DNA of 64,000 nt from Bidens hawaiensis. Taxonomy: Eukaryota > Streptophyta > Magnoliopsida > Asterales > Asteraceae. A program made the translations under genes and the position numbers. A model generated the notes under the pieces. That model saw nothing but the letters and a program-made list of their open reading frames with translations, was not told the DNA's origin and did no database searches. The DNA is taken from the NCBI GenBank assembly GCA_021521415.1, contig JAIQDT010001109.1, forward strand, positions 496,001-560,000, in the 5' to 3' direction. Shown piece after piece: positions 33,087 through 46,100 of this stretch (the stretch's first letter is position 1; each line of letters starts with the position of its first letter).

Positions 33087-33539
33087 GTCTCACTTATAAC
33101 TCTTTTCCCTACAAGATTTCCATTGAAACAATATTTTCAACATTTTCTAAACCCACACAATAAGAGGAATCATGTGGACCATCCGATGATGAAAGTAATT
33201 ATGGTACGAAACAAAAGTAATTATGGTACGAAACATAATTATCGAAGTCCTCTCATGGAAATCATAATGCATAAGATTGTGTGTCATAATATAGAATCGA
33301 AAGTAGTTGGGATAACGATACAAATGTGAAGATGATAAGGACATGGTGAATACGTCGCCTGTACGTCCTATATATAAGTGCCCTTATCGGATTCCATTTG
33401 GAGCGTTGTTGTGACCATTCAAAGTTTTGTATTATGATTAATTTTAAAATTTTATTTAAAATTTTCTTTTCCTCAAAATTAATGGCTTTCTTATCGTATT
33501 ATTTAATTTCAGGACGAAATTCCCCAAAGTAGGGGATAC
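33087..33539 (+). other. internal 3' end of another gypsy-type element (E), copy 1
   Basis: No gene. At 33513-33539 the plus strand has AGGACGAAATTCCCC and AAAGTAGGGGATAC, the block and purine-rich tract expected just before a 3' LTR. A 22-bp tandem duplication (near 33198-33235) is absent from the second copy at 62420-62450. Confidence 0.5.
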
Positions 33540-34553
33540 TGTAACAACTCAATTTTTCCATTTAATATTTTCATCCGTTTACCCAACGCGTTTCGATGTT
33601 CGAGAAGTTTTATCAATAAAATATTACGTCTATTGAGTATTTATTATTTTATTAATATTTGTGTATTATATTTATTTAATATATAATAAATAACTTTGAT
33701 TTATATTCAATTTTAACCCTAAATAACACTTTAACCCATTGATGTTTCCATCCAAAATTTTGACGGACGAAATTGTAAAATCTGCAACATTAATATAGTA
33801 TAATATCCCAACCCTTTACCATGTTTAACCAACCTATTTTCATGATCCAGAACCAAACCGGTGACCCTGTTAATTTTCTTGCACCACAATTGACGTCATA
33901 ATATTGGAAATTGAATCAAAGGTTATGATAATCTTGCCATAAGCGGCTCACCGACAAATGGAATTAGGAAACAAGATCAAATTCGTTACACATTAACTTA
34001 TTACCAAGTCGACCTAAGTTTTTTTTAGGTAATATGCCTTACAAAATTGTTATAACGCAATTAAACGTACAGAAACTATCCTTTAACCACGCCAACATTA
34101 ACCCCATAGTGAATTGTATTACCTTGGTCTGCACATCGTTTTTTAATTCTAGTTCTTGTCATCATCATATAGATCTAATAAGCCATCATTTAAACAACTT
34201 ATAAGGTAATTAAATACATAGTCATGATCGTCTTTCTATCCTCTTCTTTAACCCCCCAAGGTTAGTCGGCTATAGATTAATGAATTGTCCGATTTATCTT
34301 GTTAGGGTTCATAGTGTAAACTGGTTCATTGTCTGCTTTGATATATTTTGTTCGTTTTGGTGTTTAAACAAGATAACACTCTAGCCCAGGTGGCTAGAGT
34401 ATTGCGCGTTGTTGGTTAGACCAGCTGGGGGCGCGGGTTCGAGCCACCCTTAGCCCATTTTGGGTTATATTTTTGGTACTTATCCTTGAAATTATTATAT
34501 TAATACTTTTATCAATTGAATTAATATTATAAATATTATAACACCATAAATAA
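33540..34553 (+). repeat. putative 3' LTR of element E, copy 1
   Basis: It starts TGTAACAACTC directly after a purine tract. The 3' end is not defined. Within it lies a tRNA-like segment (34382-34445). The duplicate begins at 62747. No open frame of note. Confidence 0.45.
34382..34445 (+). other. tRNA-derived Pol III promoter (SINE-like head), copy 1
   Basis: TAGCCCAGGTGG (34382-34393) fits the A-box consensus TRGCNNAGNNGG exactly, and GGTTCGAGCC (34436-34445) fits the B box. Spacing is normal for tRNA genes and SINEs. There is no intact cloverleaf. It could be a SINE head or a promoter within LTR E. Duplicate at 63588-63651. Confidence 0.6.
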
Positions 34554-35227
34554 TCAGTACTTTTATAAAATTTTTACTATATATAATACACCAAATGAGG
34601 GTAAATTAAGACACATCTTTTTAAGTAATTTACAAATAATAAAGCACATAGTAATTTACAACATCAAAACTCACGTGTTTTTAACTTCTTTTAAACTACT
34701 TACAACTTTTCCCCTTCAAGTATAATCAATTTTTTATAAATTTAATATATAGTTACAATTATTACCCTTAATCTTTTATTAATGCTTATTTATATTTTCA
34801 TTTTTAACCCAACTTCCACCATGATTTTTAAACGTTAATAACTTTTTCGTACGTTAATATTTATTTAAAAAAATTTTACCATAAAAACAAGAATATTTTC
34901 TCTTTAATTTGAGTATGATATTGTTATAGTTTTTTTTAGTTAAAAGTTAACATTTTGTGTAGGGGTGTTTGCGGTATGGTTTTGACGGTTTTCAAGTTAA
35001 ACCGTGAACCAAACTGTTAGTAACAATTTTTGTCATCGTAAACCGACACTGAACCAATGAAATTGAAAACGGCTGGCTAAAAGCTAAATAAAAGATCAAC
35101 CGTGAAATCATACCATTGACTGATTTCAACAGTTTTACGGCTTCAAATTAAACAATGAACACCCATAAACATGTTACGTGGTTACCAAGTCTATGTTTCC
35201 TGCTGTATCGTGCGGGCACCCGTCTAG
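34554..35227 (+). mobile_element. probable Helitron, 3' terminus clear, 5' end uncertain
   Basis: The sequence CGTGCGGGCACCCGTCTAG followed by T (ending 35227/35228) is a typical Helitron 3' end: a GC-rich hairpin shortly before CTAG. The 5' end is not certain; an A/TC junction at 34553/34554 followed by an AT-rich start is one candidate. No Rep/helicase coding. The body includes AT-rich noncoding sequence. Confidence 0.4.
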
Positions 35228-35680
35228 TATATATATATATATATTTATACATGTGTGTGTGTGTAATAGATTATTAAACATTTATAAAGGTTTTAATATT
35301 TAAAAAGAGTTTTAATCTAAAAAATATATATATATATATATTTAACATAATCTTGTTAATAAATATATTAAGATATAGTTACAAATATTTTATAAATGAT
35401 CGTATTTTGTTAATTTCTATTATTTACAATAATAATTTAATAAGAAATCTTAATTAATAATAAAAATATATAAATACATTAAACGTATTTTTAGTTTAAA
35501 ATAAAAATTTAAAACAAATCTCTTTATTCAATCTATCCAAAATTTTATAAATATTTATTTGAGTATTTTATTAATTAAAATATATTATTTATTAAAGTGA
35601 AAATTCTAAATAATAAAGTAATAATAAATCTTTGTAATATTTAGCTTTCGCGAACCCCTATCTAATTTTAATTCATTTTA
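35228..35680. other. AT-rich spacer
   Basis: (TA)n runs at 35228-35245 and 35322-35342 and otherwise featureless AT-rich sequence. No gene seen. Confidence 0.6.
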
Positions 35681-35862
35681 AAGACACCGTTCCTGGTGCC
35701 CTACTTTGACGTTGGGTTTACTAATAAACACAGTTTTAAATATTAGAGTTAATTAAAACTATTCGCGGAATATAAAACTTCAACCATTCAATACAAAATA
35801 TTCAAATCTTGTCTTTAAACATAACATAAAACATCATATTAAAACATCATGACAATTCTTCT
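35681..35862 (-). repeat. terminal fragment of an A-type LTR
   Basis: It matches about 180 bases at the 3' end of the element C LTR (2128-2310), minus strand, including the GCGGAATATAAA-like block. It breaks off at about 35862, where the truncated D LTR of copy 2 begins. It thus marks the junction between the two copies of the large duplication. Confidence 0.65.
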
Positions 35863-35865
35863 TGA

Positions 35866-36341
35866 TATGTCATATTAATAATAATAATTATTATTATAAT
35901 TATATGTGCCATATTAATGATAATAACTTACTTATAACATTTTAATATCAATAGTATTAGTGATAAAAAAATAACTCGAGTAACAATGAAGTTAAATGGT
36001 AACTAGGCCCGACATGGGTTTCGGTTCAATAAAACAAATAGATAATATTTGTATCCAAAAGAAATAATATTAATAGAGATTAATATTAATTAATATTAAT
36101 TTACTTTATTAATAGTTAATAATAACATTATTAAGTAGTATTGACAATAATAATGATACCATACTAACTTTTGGTTCGATTTCTAAATGAGTTCACAAAA
36201 TGAATATAATAATGTTATTGCTAGTAATTAATGATAAAAAATATGATTTTGATGAGTAATAATAATATGATCTTTAATAATAATGATAACCACTTTATTA
36301 TTTATAGTAATAATGATAATAATAGTAATAATAATAATAAC

Positions 36342-36381
<40 letters not shown>

Positions 36382-37356
36382 TTAATAATAATAATAAAAT
36401 CTAGATAATAAATACCATGTTAATAAAAATAGTAATATTAACTTGAGTAATTTGTTAACAAAAAGAATCCAAGGTTGGTCACGGAGGGAAATCGAACCCG
36501 TGACCTCAAGTTTAAACGCACACGCACCAACCAACTGCTCTAAACGATCATCTAGTTAGGATTTAGGAAAAAGTTAGTTTTAAACCTTAAACTTAAACAT
36601 CTCATTCCCAAAATAAATTAAACCCAGATACGATTAGCTCGATTAGTTAATAGTTAAACTGAAAGTCGCACACTACCTATTGATACCTGAATTTGAAGTC
36701 GGAGATGAAGAACAGAGGGTCGCCGAAGCCAATTCCAGCCGCCGTAAGCGCGCCGGAAAACAAAACAGAGAGAGTGAGAGACGGAGGGAGAGAGAGAGAG
36801 AGTGACGGAGAGAGAGAGGGAGAGAGAGTGAAGAAGAGAGAGAGGGAGATGGCGCACGGTGAGGGGTTTGCCGGAAAAAAGAGGAAGAAAGGAGAGGGGG
36901 GAGGAATCGAGGGTGGCTGAGTTGGATATCGCGGAATAGATGTTTGGGGTCGAAGATGGTGAAAGGAACTCGCCGGAGACGGCTGCTGGAAAATCGAGAG
37001 AGAAAGGGAGGGTGCGGCTGGTGGTTTATGTTAGGGTTAGGGTTTGGGTTGATTATATATATATATATATTACATATTTACAAAAACACCCCCTTACATT
37101 TCAATCATGTTTAAAATGAGTTTAAAGGTTCTTAAATCTTATAAAAACTTTACGAAAACTATTTTGAACCTCTTATGTTTTTTTTTTCTTAACGACACTA
37201 TAATATGACAAACATCGATTTATTGGTGATCGAGATTTATAATAATATTATATAATAATTAAATAAGGAAACAAATATGTTGAGTTGGGTTTGCATAATA
37301 AAAGTTTACAACACGAAAACAAATCGAGACCCCACCCGAATTTGACAAATGTCACA
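35866..37356 (-). repeat. truncated 3' LTR of element D, copy 2
   Basis: It matches 21725-23144 and ends TGTCACA at 37356. The outer 1.26 kb, including the intron-like interval, is missing. It retains the (TAA)n run (36330-36390), the tRNA-like segment (36478-36550), the GA tract (36765-36850) and the empty site of the fold-back MITE. Confidence 0.8.
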
Positions 37357-39570
37357 GTATCTACTACTTTTGGAAATTTCTTCTCGAAATTAAAATAAAC
37401 TAAAAATAATAATTACTAACGAATATTGCCTTTAGTAAAATGATTGCATGAACGATTTTAAGCAAAAGAATAACGTCAAATCATTGCATGACTTGAAAAA
37501 AAACTCTACAAATGAGAAAAATAATAAAGGTACTTATATATTAGATTTACCAGCGGCGTATCCACCGTGCCCTTATCATTATTCACATTTCTATCGTTTT
37601 TTGCCATCATTCTCGGGTCTGAGTTATCGCACACAACCGCACTTACTATGGCTTTCATACGGGGATTTTGATAATTAAGTGTGCACCCATAATTATTCAG
37701 ATCGTCGTATGGTCCACATGGTTCGTACCATTGTGTGGTTTAAAAGACGTATTTATTTTTGAAATCTTAAACATTAGAAACGTGCATAAATCTGTTGAAT
37801 TTACACATATTGTTAAAATAATACCCGCGGTTAGAAATTTTGGGGTTGACCCTTTTTAAATAAGTAAGAATATGGGATACACAAATGAAACAATTAAAAA
37901 TTTTAGAATATAAACAAAGGCGAAAATAACAATACGGTTTAAATAAGTAAAGACGGTCGAATAAATAAAATCCAGGGTAGAAAATTTAGAAACGAGAATT
38001 GAAGTCAAATGTTCGCATGAAGCAATTAGTAAATCATTAAAATCCATAGTTTAAAGTCGGGTCACTAAATTAGTATAAAATCCTATGAGTGAAATTTTAA
38101 TAAAGAGAACTCTGATAGAAGGAAATGAGAAATCCAATAAATGAAACGAGAATCCAAACAGTAAAAATTAGAAATCCGATAGGTGTAAATGAGAAACCCA
38201 AAAAGTGAGTACATGGGGTCGAGGTAAACGACGTTATAGTTAATAATAGTGTACGATGAGTTTCACACATGAACAAACTCTAGGTTATAAGTATTTGAGG
38301 GCATGATTACATGAAATGTGATAACACGAGAATGAGATGAGTTTCTTTGGGGTGACGCACACGTGTATCAATATAAATAAAATAGTATTTGATTAACCAT
38401 AACAATCGATGAAATGTGATAAAACGTGAACACGACCACTATTGTGAAACCATTAATATAATCGTCATTATAATAACAGATTCTTGTAGCACCAAAACTT
38501 GTATACAGCCACACATAGGCCGTTAATAGATTAGATGAAATGATATAGAATAATGTATAGAATCGTGTTTACATAAATGCTCAAATATAAATAACATAGT
38601 CATGAAAATATCGTTTAAAAGAGATTTTTGCGATGTTAAGGTTTTGAAAGTATTACACAAATTGTTATTAAATAGTTTGCATTCGTTCACGAAAATCAAA
38701 ACACAAAAAAAATGAAATCTCGTGTGCATAATGTTGTCACGAAACATCTAATCGAATGAAAAGAAAATCGCATTAATTGTGAGACTCGAATTTAATGTCA
38801 AAATATGTAAATCCGTAGCGTATAATAGAATAAAATTTGAAGATGAGGTCTTAAGTAAGGTCGTTTTATTGTTCATAAGAAATATATATACTAACAAGGC
38901 ATCGCGATAATGCATAGTTAAGGAAAACATTTAAATCATTATCGAATGTAAATCTTATGATAAAGCCGTTGTGATAAGAATTATTTATGAAGAGATGATG
39001 CTTGAGATGGTAAGAGGTAATAGTCGCGTAAATCGTTATTGAACAAAATTCATGACACAAGGTCTAGTATATAGGGTATTTATAAATGCATTTATGCAAA
39101 ATAAGGAATGTTGTAATTTATTACCAAATAAATCCCGCATTCAACATTTAAAATGAAACCTCGTATTTATAAAGTTCTTAAGAGACTTATCACCTTAGGT
39201 GACAATAATTAAAATCTTTAAATCATACATATAATCGCTTAATAACCATTGAATACGAATCCACATAATAGAATTTTGTTATCATGACCATCTTAGATTT
39301 TTTTTTTCAAAGATGATTTATAAGATATGAGCATAATACGTAAACCATTATTTTTTTGTAAGAGTTTATAATTTAAAAGTGATTATTTGAACACATGAGG
39401 TCGTTTTAAATACTCTAGTTGTATATATATAAATAAAAAAAATTTAAGGAAAATGAAGCTTGAGTGTGTATGGAGGGGTTTTAGGTTATGTACGGTGAAT
39501 GATTTGGAGGTTTAGTGGTAAGTGAGAGTGTTTAGGTCGACTTGGATAGTTGAGTTTTCTTGAGTTGAAT
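37357..39570 (-). other. element D internal region, copy 2, segment 1
   Basis: Noncoding. It matches 23145-24308 without the Helitron, then has 37955-38636 which copy 1 lost, then matches 26446-27404. The frame at 37448-37678 runs across the Helitron empty site and shows no known motif. The last five bases TGAAT (39566-39570) are the target duplication of the solo LTR. Confidence 0.6.
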
Positions 39571-41701
39571 TGTAAGGCCCCGTTACCGGTACCTCACATT
39601 TGGACGTTGGATTTGATCATCAACATAGTTCTAATCATCAGAGTTAATTAAAACTTTACGCGGAATATAAACTTCAACCATAAATTATTACATAACTTTT
39701 AAATCTTGTCTTATCAAACATTCATTGTCATTTAAAAACAAAACATAGTCTTTACAACATCATAACATTTCCTTGAGACGCCAGTGTCTTTAATTCGATG
39801 CCATGTGTTCTCATAAAGCGAACTGCCTCATCCTACTCACCTGCATGCATAGTAAAAGTCAGCTACACTGAGTGAGTTCTAGTTAATCAGGCAACGAACA
39901 ATGCATACACATATTTACATATGCACCCGAAGGTACACATGTTTCCATTTTCTTAAATACTTACAAACTTACGTACTTTCATCCTTTCTTTCATATTTAC
40001 ATACATACTTTCATTCATACACATACATATTAACGAGCCTTCCGCCCTATAACCTTCGCCGATATCACTAGGGTTGGTTCCCTACATCCGCCGACATTAT
40101 TAGGGTCGGTTCCCTACATTCGCCGACATTATTAGGGTCGGTTCCCTACATTCGCCAACATTATTAGGGTCGGTTCCTTTCTAACCATACTTACCTTTCA
40201 TATTATATATACGTACTTTCATACATACATATTTCATACTTGGCATACTACATATTACCTTTCCTGTCGATACGTGCAATATCCGAAGATCGTTCACGCA
40301 CAGACAAGCATTCATTCATAACGTTCCTACATAACAACACAACAATCATTATAGCATAAGCTTCAAATTAAGGTAAGCGTATTAACGTTCACATTGAGTA
40401 TGCACACAGCCCCGAAACATAACAAGGAAGTGGGGCTTGAAACTCACTTGAACACAGTTACGTTCACCGTCAATTGTTATTCCTTTCGAGTTGTGCACGA
40501 CTAACTGTATAACAATTACACGTATCAATCAACTATAGCTATCTATACTATGTTTCTAGTTCAATTATAACCCACAATAAACGGGGTCCGGGAGCAGCGC
40601 CCCTGGCAGCGGGGTTCTAGTGGCGGCAGCCCTAGCGTGGTCCAAGGGGCAGAGCCCCTGGCTGGGGTTAAGCTGTCTTAACACCTTTTCCATTAGGATT
40701 TTAAATTATTTTCTAATTCGCTAACCCATTCTCTATAATGAATTAAGCCAAATTCGTTAACTAATTCGTTATCTTATTTTTATGAGCGGACATAAATGTA
40801 AGCCAACGTACATGTTAAGCGAACTTAACTTAAGCGAACTTAACATTCAGCAAACTTAGCATTAAACGAACTTATCATCAGGCGAACTTGTATGCGGCGA
40901 AGTTATATGTACGCGAACTTATACGTTAAGCGAACATGTCAGTGGCGAACTTATTTCAAGCGAACTTGGTCAGCTGGCGAACTTGTTGATAGGAGAACTT
41001 AACAACAAGCGAAGTTATAGCCAGGGAACTTAGTCAACAGGCGAAGTTATACAGTAACAGCTACGGGTTTGGTTTTAACCCCATAAAGTCTTCGTTTCAG
41101 CGCGAAATCCTTCAATATGATGTTAACAATTCCCGTAAATGTCCCCATGGCCATTTTGGATAAAACGCGAGGGGGAAACTCATAAAGTTCGGACCATTAA
41201 CCTTAAAGGTTCAAAACTAGATCTTAGGATTCCATTTTAAACGAGCCGTTTATGTTCATGGGTTCATTAGGTTCGTTTTAGCATCAAGTTTACAACTTAC
41301 GTTTCGTTTATAGCCGATCTATTCTAGATTCAAGTTTCAAGGCTAAAAATTTATAAAAACGTAAACTTTAAGGTAAAAACATACCTTTATGTGTTCGTTT
41401 GGTCTCGTTTGGCTTGATTATGAACTCTAGATCTTGTATTTATCTTGTAAGGTGCTATGTGTGTGTGTTTGGAGTGTTTAGAGATTAAGATGGAAAGAAA
41501 TAAGGATTTAGGGTTTTATGGTGGTTTAAGAGGATATTTATATCCCCCAAGGCCCATGGACCTAAAGCCCATTACCCTTTAATCCATCTTACTTAATCCC
41601 AATCCATGATCTTTTCTTTATTTAGTATTAATTAACTATTAACACACGATAACTAAACGCGACTTTCTTTATTTAATATTAGAATATTTTAGCATGTTAC
41701 A
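39571..41701 (-). mobile_element. solo LTR of the A family
   Basis: Minus-strand LTR from TGTTACA-complement (TGTAACATGC at 41701) to ACGGGGCCTTACA (39571), 2131 bp. A perfect target duplication TGAAT lies at 39566-39570 and 41702-41706, and copy 1 has the empty site near 27404. It contains a TATA box (41535-41542), a GCGAACTT array (40840-41060), the GC-rich module (40570-40672), donor-like GTGAGT (40442-40447), one UUCG hairpin (40272-40299), a 32-bp array (40060-40180) and an acceptor-like CAG (39841-39843). A solo LTR arises by recombination between the two LTRs of a full element. Confidence 0.9.
40840..41060 (-). repeat. GCGAACTT-type array in solo LTR
   Basis: Irregularly spaced copies of GCGAACTT or GCGAAGTT, about 15-25 bp apart. 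The same LTR position holds AAGTTCGCC arrays in A-in and TTCGTTA arrays in A-out. Confidence 0.75.
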
Positions 41702-41988
41702 TGAATCGATGGGGTTTGTTGAGTTTTGGTCGTTTGAGTGGGTTACGTTTTGCTTATTTGAGCTCGGGTTAAGTTGATGGGTTGGATAATTTGATCTTGA
41801 CTAGTTTGGGTTGAGATTCGGTTTATAGATGTATTTCGTAAGGAGTGTCTGGGTTACTATTTTTATATCAAACTCTATGGTTGGATGGGAAACGGTGTGG
41901 CGATATGGTTTGTGACTCGACATAGCATGGGTCGAAGGGTTTGAGTCATAGTTGGGTAAACTTTGGTTTGTATATGTTCAAAGCATTC
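41702..41988 (-). other. element D internal region, copy 2, segment 2
   Basis: Noncoding; matches 27405-27731. It ends with CATTC (41984-41988), the left target duplication of A-out. Confidence 0.7.
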
Positions 41989-43140
41989 TGTAACATCCTA
42001 CTTTCGGTTATATTAATAAAATAAACTTCATCTATTTTATAGTGGGTCGTTATCGGTTTAGATAAATAGAATACGAGTTGGGCTAGTGTTGGGTTAAATG
42101 ATGGGTTATGGACTTGGGTTATAAAGAAAGAAGGAAAGACCATGGGCTTAAGCCCATGATCTATAAATATATAAAGCTTAATCACCATCTAATTCTCCAT
42201 TCTACACATATTCCTTATACCACCAAAACACACACTTAAGCTTCTCTCTAGTTCTCCTTCTCTCTTTAGCTGAAACCATCAAGAAACCCGAGGTAAGTTA
42301 GTTTGATGTTGTATGGACCCAAACCCACTATATTTAGTTACGAAACAACGAGCCGACACCGTTACATCGTTAAAGTCACGAGATTCGGGTGGAATCGGGT
42401 ATAAACCGAACCTAAGATGAGCTTAGGGGTCACCCTAGCTCAGATCTGGATTGAACGGGAAGAAAAACGATAAACGGTGTAAAACAGTGAAAATACGTTT
42501 TTCCGGTGAGGTTTGCGGTTTTCCGGCAATGGCGGCGCCCGAAAGACGGCGCCAGAAAAGATGTGTACGAGGTTAAGGTGTCAGAGAATGTTCCTGACAT
42601 TCTCTGACCTAACCCTAATTCGTTAGCGGAAAAAATATCGAATTAGCATCTAATTCGTTAAGGAAATAAGGACGAACTAGTATGTAATTCGTTAAGGAAA
42701 TAAGGACGAACTAGCTCATTCACTAAGGCCATTCGTTAAGAGAGGGATCAATGAACCCCATTCGTTATAGGGTTCATTCGTTGACCAGATCAGTTCGTCA
42801 AAGGGGTCAATTCGTTATGCAGATCAGTTCGTTATATGGGTTGATTCGCTACAGTCGTCAGTCGTTATAAGGGCTCATTCGTTAAGAATCCCCATTCGGA
42901 CTGAATAATGAACTGGATGTTTGGATGAATGACAGAACAGTCCCTGACCTATAAAAGAATGATTTAATTACAAAGAAGCCCTTGAACTTTTAAGTTAGCA
43001 AATTAAGTAATGATTTAAAATCCTAATAGAAAATGTGTTAAGACAGTTGATGGAAATAAAATTTTTCCAAGCTGACCTGGCAGCTCGACCCCAGCCAGGG
43101 GCTCTGTCCCTTGGACCCTGCTAGGGGTTGCCGCCCCTAG
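41989..43140 (+). repeat. truncated 5' LTR of A-out
   Basis: It starts TGTAACATCC and matches 46512-47645 apart from a roughly 50-bp insertion near 43020-43070. It stops after the second GC-rich hairpin (CTAGGGG...CCCCTAG), at exactly the point where the 3' LTR has a captured protease piece. The TATA box is at 42162-42169 and a TTCGTTA array at 42640-42900. Confidence 0.9.
42162..42169 (+). promoter_or_regulatory. TATA box of A-out 5' LTR
   Basis: TATAAATA followed by a leader rich in CACACA and CTTCTCTC, as in plant Pol II promoters. The 3' LTR copy reads TATATAAA at 46691-46698. Confidence 0.55.
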
Positions 43141-46100
43141 ATTCCGGATGTGGTGACTGGTATGTTTTTAGTAAACGGTATTTCCGCTTCAGTATTATTT
43201 GATTCAGGTGCGAATAGAATTTTCGTAGCTACACCGTTTAGTAAATTAGCTAAAATGAAATGTTGCCGAGTATCTGAAACGTTTATAGTAGAAACTGCTA
43301 GTGACGCCTCGGTTAAACTAATGAGAATGGTTAAGGACTGTAAGATAGAGTTATAGGGACATGAGTTCCCTGTTACCTTGTATGTTATGACCTTAGGAGA
43401 GTTCGATGTAGTTTTGGGAATGGATTGGTAGTCTGAGTACGAAGCTCAGATAGTGTGTAAGAGTAGGATAATAAGGTTAAAGTCTTTGGATGGTAGTGCG
43501 GTGACGGTGTATGGTGATAAAGAAAGTTCTGGGCTTAATGTCATTTCGATGATAAAAGCCGAGGGTTTGTTAAGGCGAGGGTGTAGTGCCTACCTGGCGT
43601 ATGTTGTCAACGCTACGGCCGAGACGAAAGAGCTGAAAGATGTTCCTATCGTGTGCGACCACCCAGAAGTATTCCATGAGGATCTTCCGAGGTTGCCACC
43701 GGAGCGTGAGATAGAATTTCAGATAGATTTAGTACCAGGAGCCCAAACCGTCGCGAAAGCGCCTTACCGTCTAGCACCGTCCGAGATGAAAGAATTGATG
43801 TCCCAACTGCAAGAACTCCTCGACAAGGGTTTTATTAGACCAAGTTTTTCCCCGTGGGGTGCACCAGTGTTGTTCGTTAAGAAGAAGGATGGAAGTATGA
43901 GAATGTGTATAGACTATCGCGAGTTGAATAAGCTCACGGTAAAGAATAGATATCCTTTGCCAAGGATTGATGATCTGTTTGACCAACTGCAAGGTTCAAG
44001 TTGGTTCTCACGAATAGATCTCAGATCAGGCTATCATCAGCTGAAGGTGAAGGAGGCAGACATCCCTAAGATAGCGTTCCGAACGCGGTATGGACATTAC
44101 GAGTTCCTCGTGATGTCATTCGGTCTAGCAAATGCTCCTGCAGCATTTATGGACATGATGAATAGGGTGTGTCAGCCAATGTTGGATAAATCAGTAATCG
44201 TCTTTATCGACGATATATTGATTTATTCAAAGAGCAAGTCTGATCATGCTGAGCATCTAAAAGAGGTATTGGAGACTCTGAAGGAAGAGAAGTTATACGC
44301 TAAGTTTTTGAAATGCGCGTTCTGGTTGGAAGAAGTGCAATTTCTTGGTCACGTGATTAATCCTGAAGGGATTATCGTAGACCCAGCTAAGATTGAGCCA
44401 ATAACGAATTGGAAGACTCCATAGAATCCGACTGATATACGAAGCTTCCTAGGGTTAGCTGGCTACTATAGGATATTCATCGAAGGTTTCTCTAAGATAG
44501 CTGCACCGTTGATCGGTATGACCCGAAAGTCGATAGTATTCAGTTGGGGTAAGTTTCTAGAAGAAGCGTTTTAGGAGTTAAAGAAAAGACTCACGCAAGC
44601 CCCAATCCTTGCTCTACCCGATGGTGACGAGGATTTGGTTGTTTGTACTGATGCTTCGCATCGTGGGTTAGGTTGTGTGTTGATGCAACGAGGAAAGGTG
44701 ATAGCTTACACGTCTAGACAGTTGAAAGTCCATGAGAGTACTTATCCGACGCATGATTTAGAGCTAGCAGCAGTAGTGCATGCCTTAAAGATATGGAGAC
44801 ATTACCTGTATGGTACTAAGTGTACCATTTACACAGATCATAAGAGTTTAAAGTACTTCTTCGGGCAGAAGAAATTGAACATAAGGCAGAGAAGGTGGTT
44901 GGAGTTGATTAAGGATTACGACTGCGACAATAAGTACTATCCTGGTAAAGCTAATGTGGTCCCCGACACGCTAAGTCGTAAGAACAAGGAAGCCATTGCA
45001 ACAGTGAAGTCATACCAGTTGATTATGAATTCAAGTCTGTTTGATGAAATCATCAAAGCACAGTCTAAAGTGTTGATAGATGAAGGGCTAGTAAAGAAAA
45101 AAAGAATTTTTGGTCAGAAAGACGAGTTGATGGAAAACACTCTTGGTGTTAAAAACAAGGTTTGACCGTATGTGGATCCCATACCATGGAGATCTCTGAG
45201 ATCGAATCTTAGATGAAGCTCATGAGTCAAGATATTCGATTCATCCAGGAACTACCAAGATGTATCAAAACTTAAAGAGAGACTACTGGTGGCCGAATAT
45301 GAAGAATGATGTTGTAGATTATGTCAGTAAGTGCCTAACTTGCTTGCAAGTCAAGGCAAGGCACCAGAAACCCTATGGAAAGATGTAGCCTCTAGAGATA
45401 CCAGAATGGAAATGGGAACACATCACCATGGATTTCATAACTAAGCTACCTCGTACAGCTAAGCATCATGATACCATCTGGGTGATAGTGGACCGTTTGA
45501 CCAAAAGTGCTCACTTTCTGTCCATACGAGAGGCCATCTTGTCGGAAACGTTAGCAAGTTTGTTCATAAAAGAGGTTGTAGCCAAGCATGGAGTACCGTT
45601 ATCGATCATGTCCGATAGAGTTACTCTGTTTACTTCGAGATTTTTGAAGAAGTTCCATGAAGCTATGGGAACGAGATTGAACATCAGTACGGCGTATCAT
45701 CCTCAAACCGATGGACAGTCTGAAAGGACGATCCAAACCCTTGAGGATATGCTACATGCTTGTGTTTTATATTTTGGTGGAAGTTGGGATGATCATCTGC
45801 ATCTGGCAGAGTTCTCCTATAACAACAGTTACCATTCAAGTATTGGTATGCCACCGTTTGAGATGCTCTTCGGTAGACGATGTAGAACCCCCGTATGTTG
45901 GGAGGAGATTGGTCAGAAAGAAATGGGAAGCCTAGAAGTGGTTCAAGAAACGTCTTCAAAGTTCGATCAGATTAAGGCTAGGATGAAAGCTTCTCAAGAC
46001 AGATAGAAGTCGTATGCTGATAAGCGGCGATGACAGATTGAGTTTAACGTTGGTGACAATGTGATGCCCAAGGTCTCGCCTTGGAAGGGAATTATCCGTT

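Noticed and set aside
37448..37678. 76-codon frame as a small host gene
   Set aside because: It lies across noncoding D sequence, is not kept in copy 1 where a Helitron interrupts it, and has no domain.
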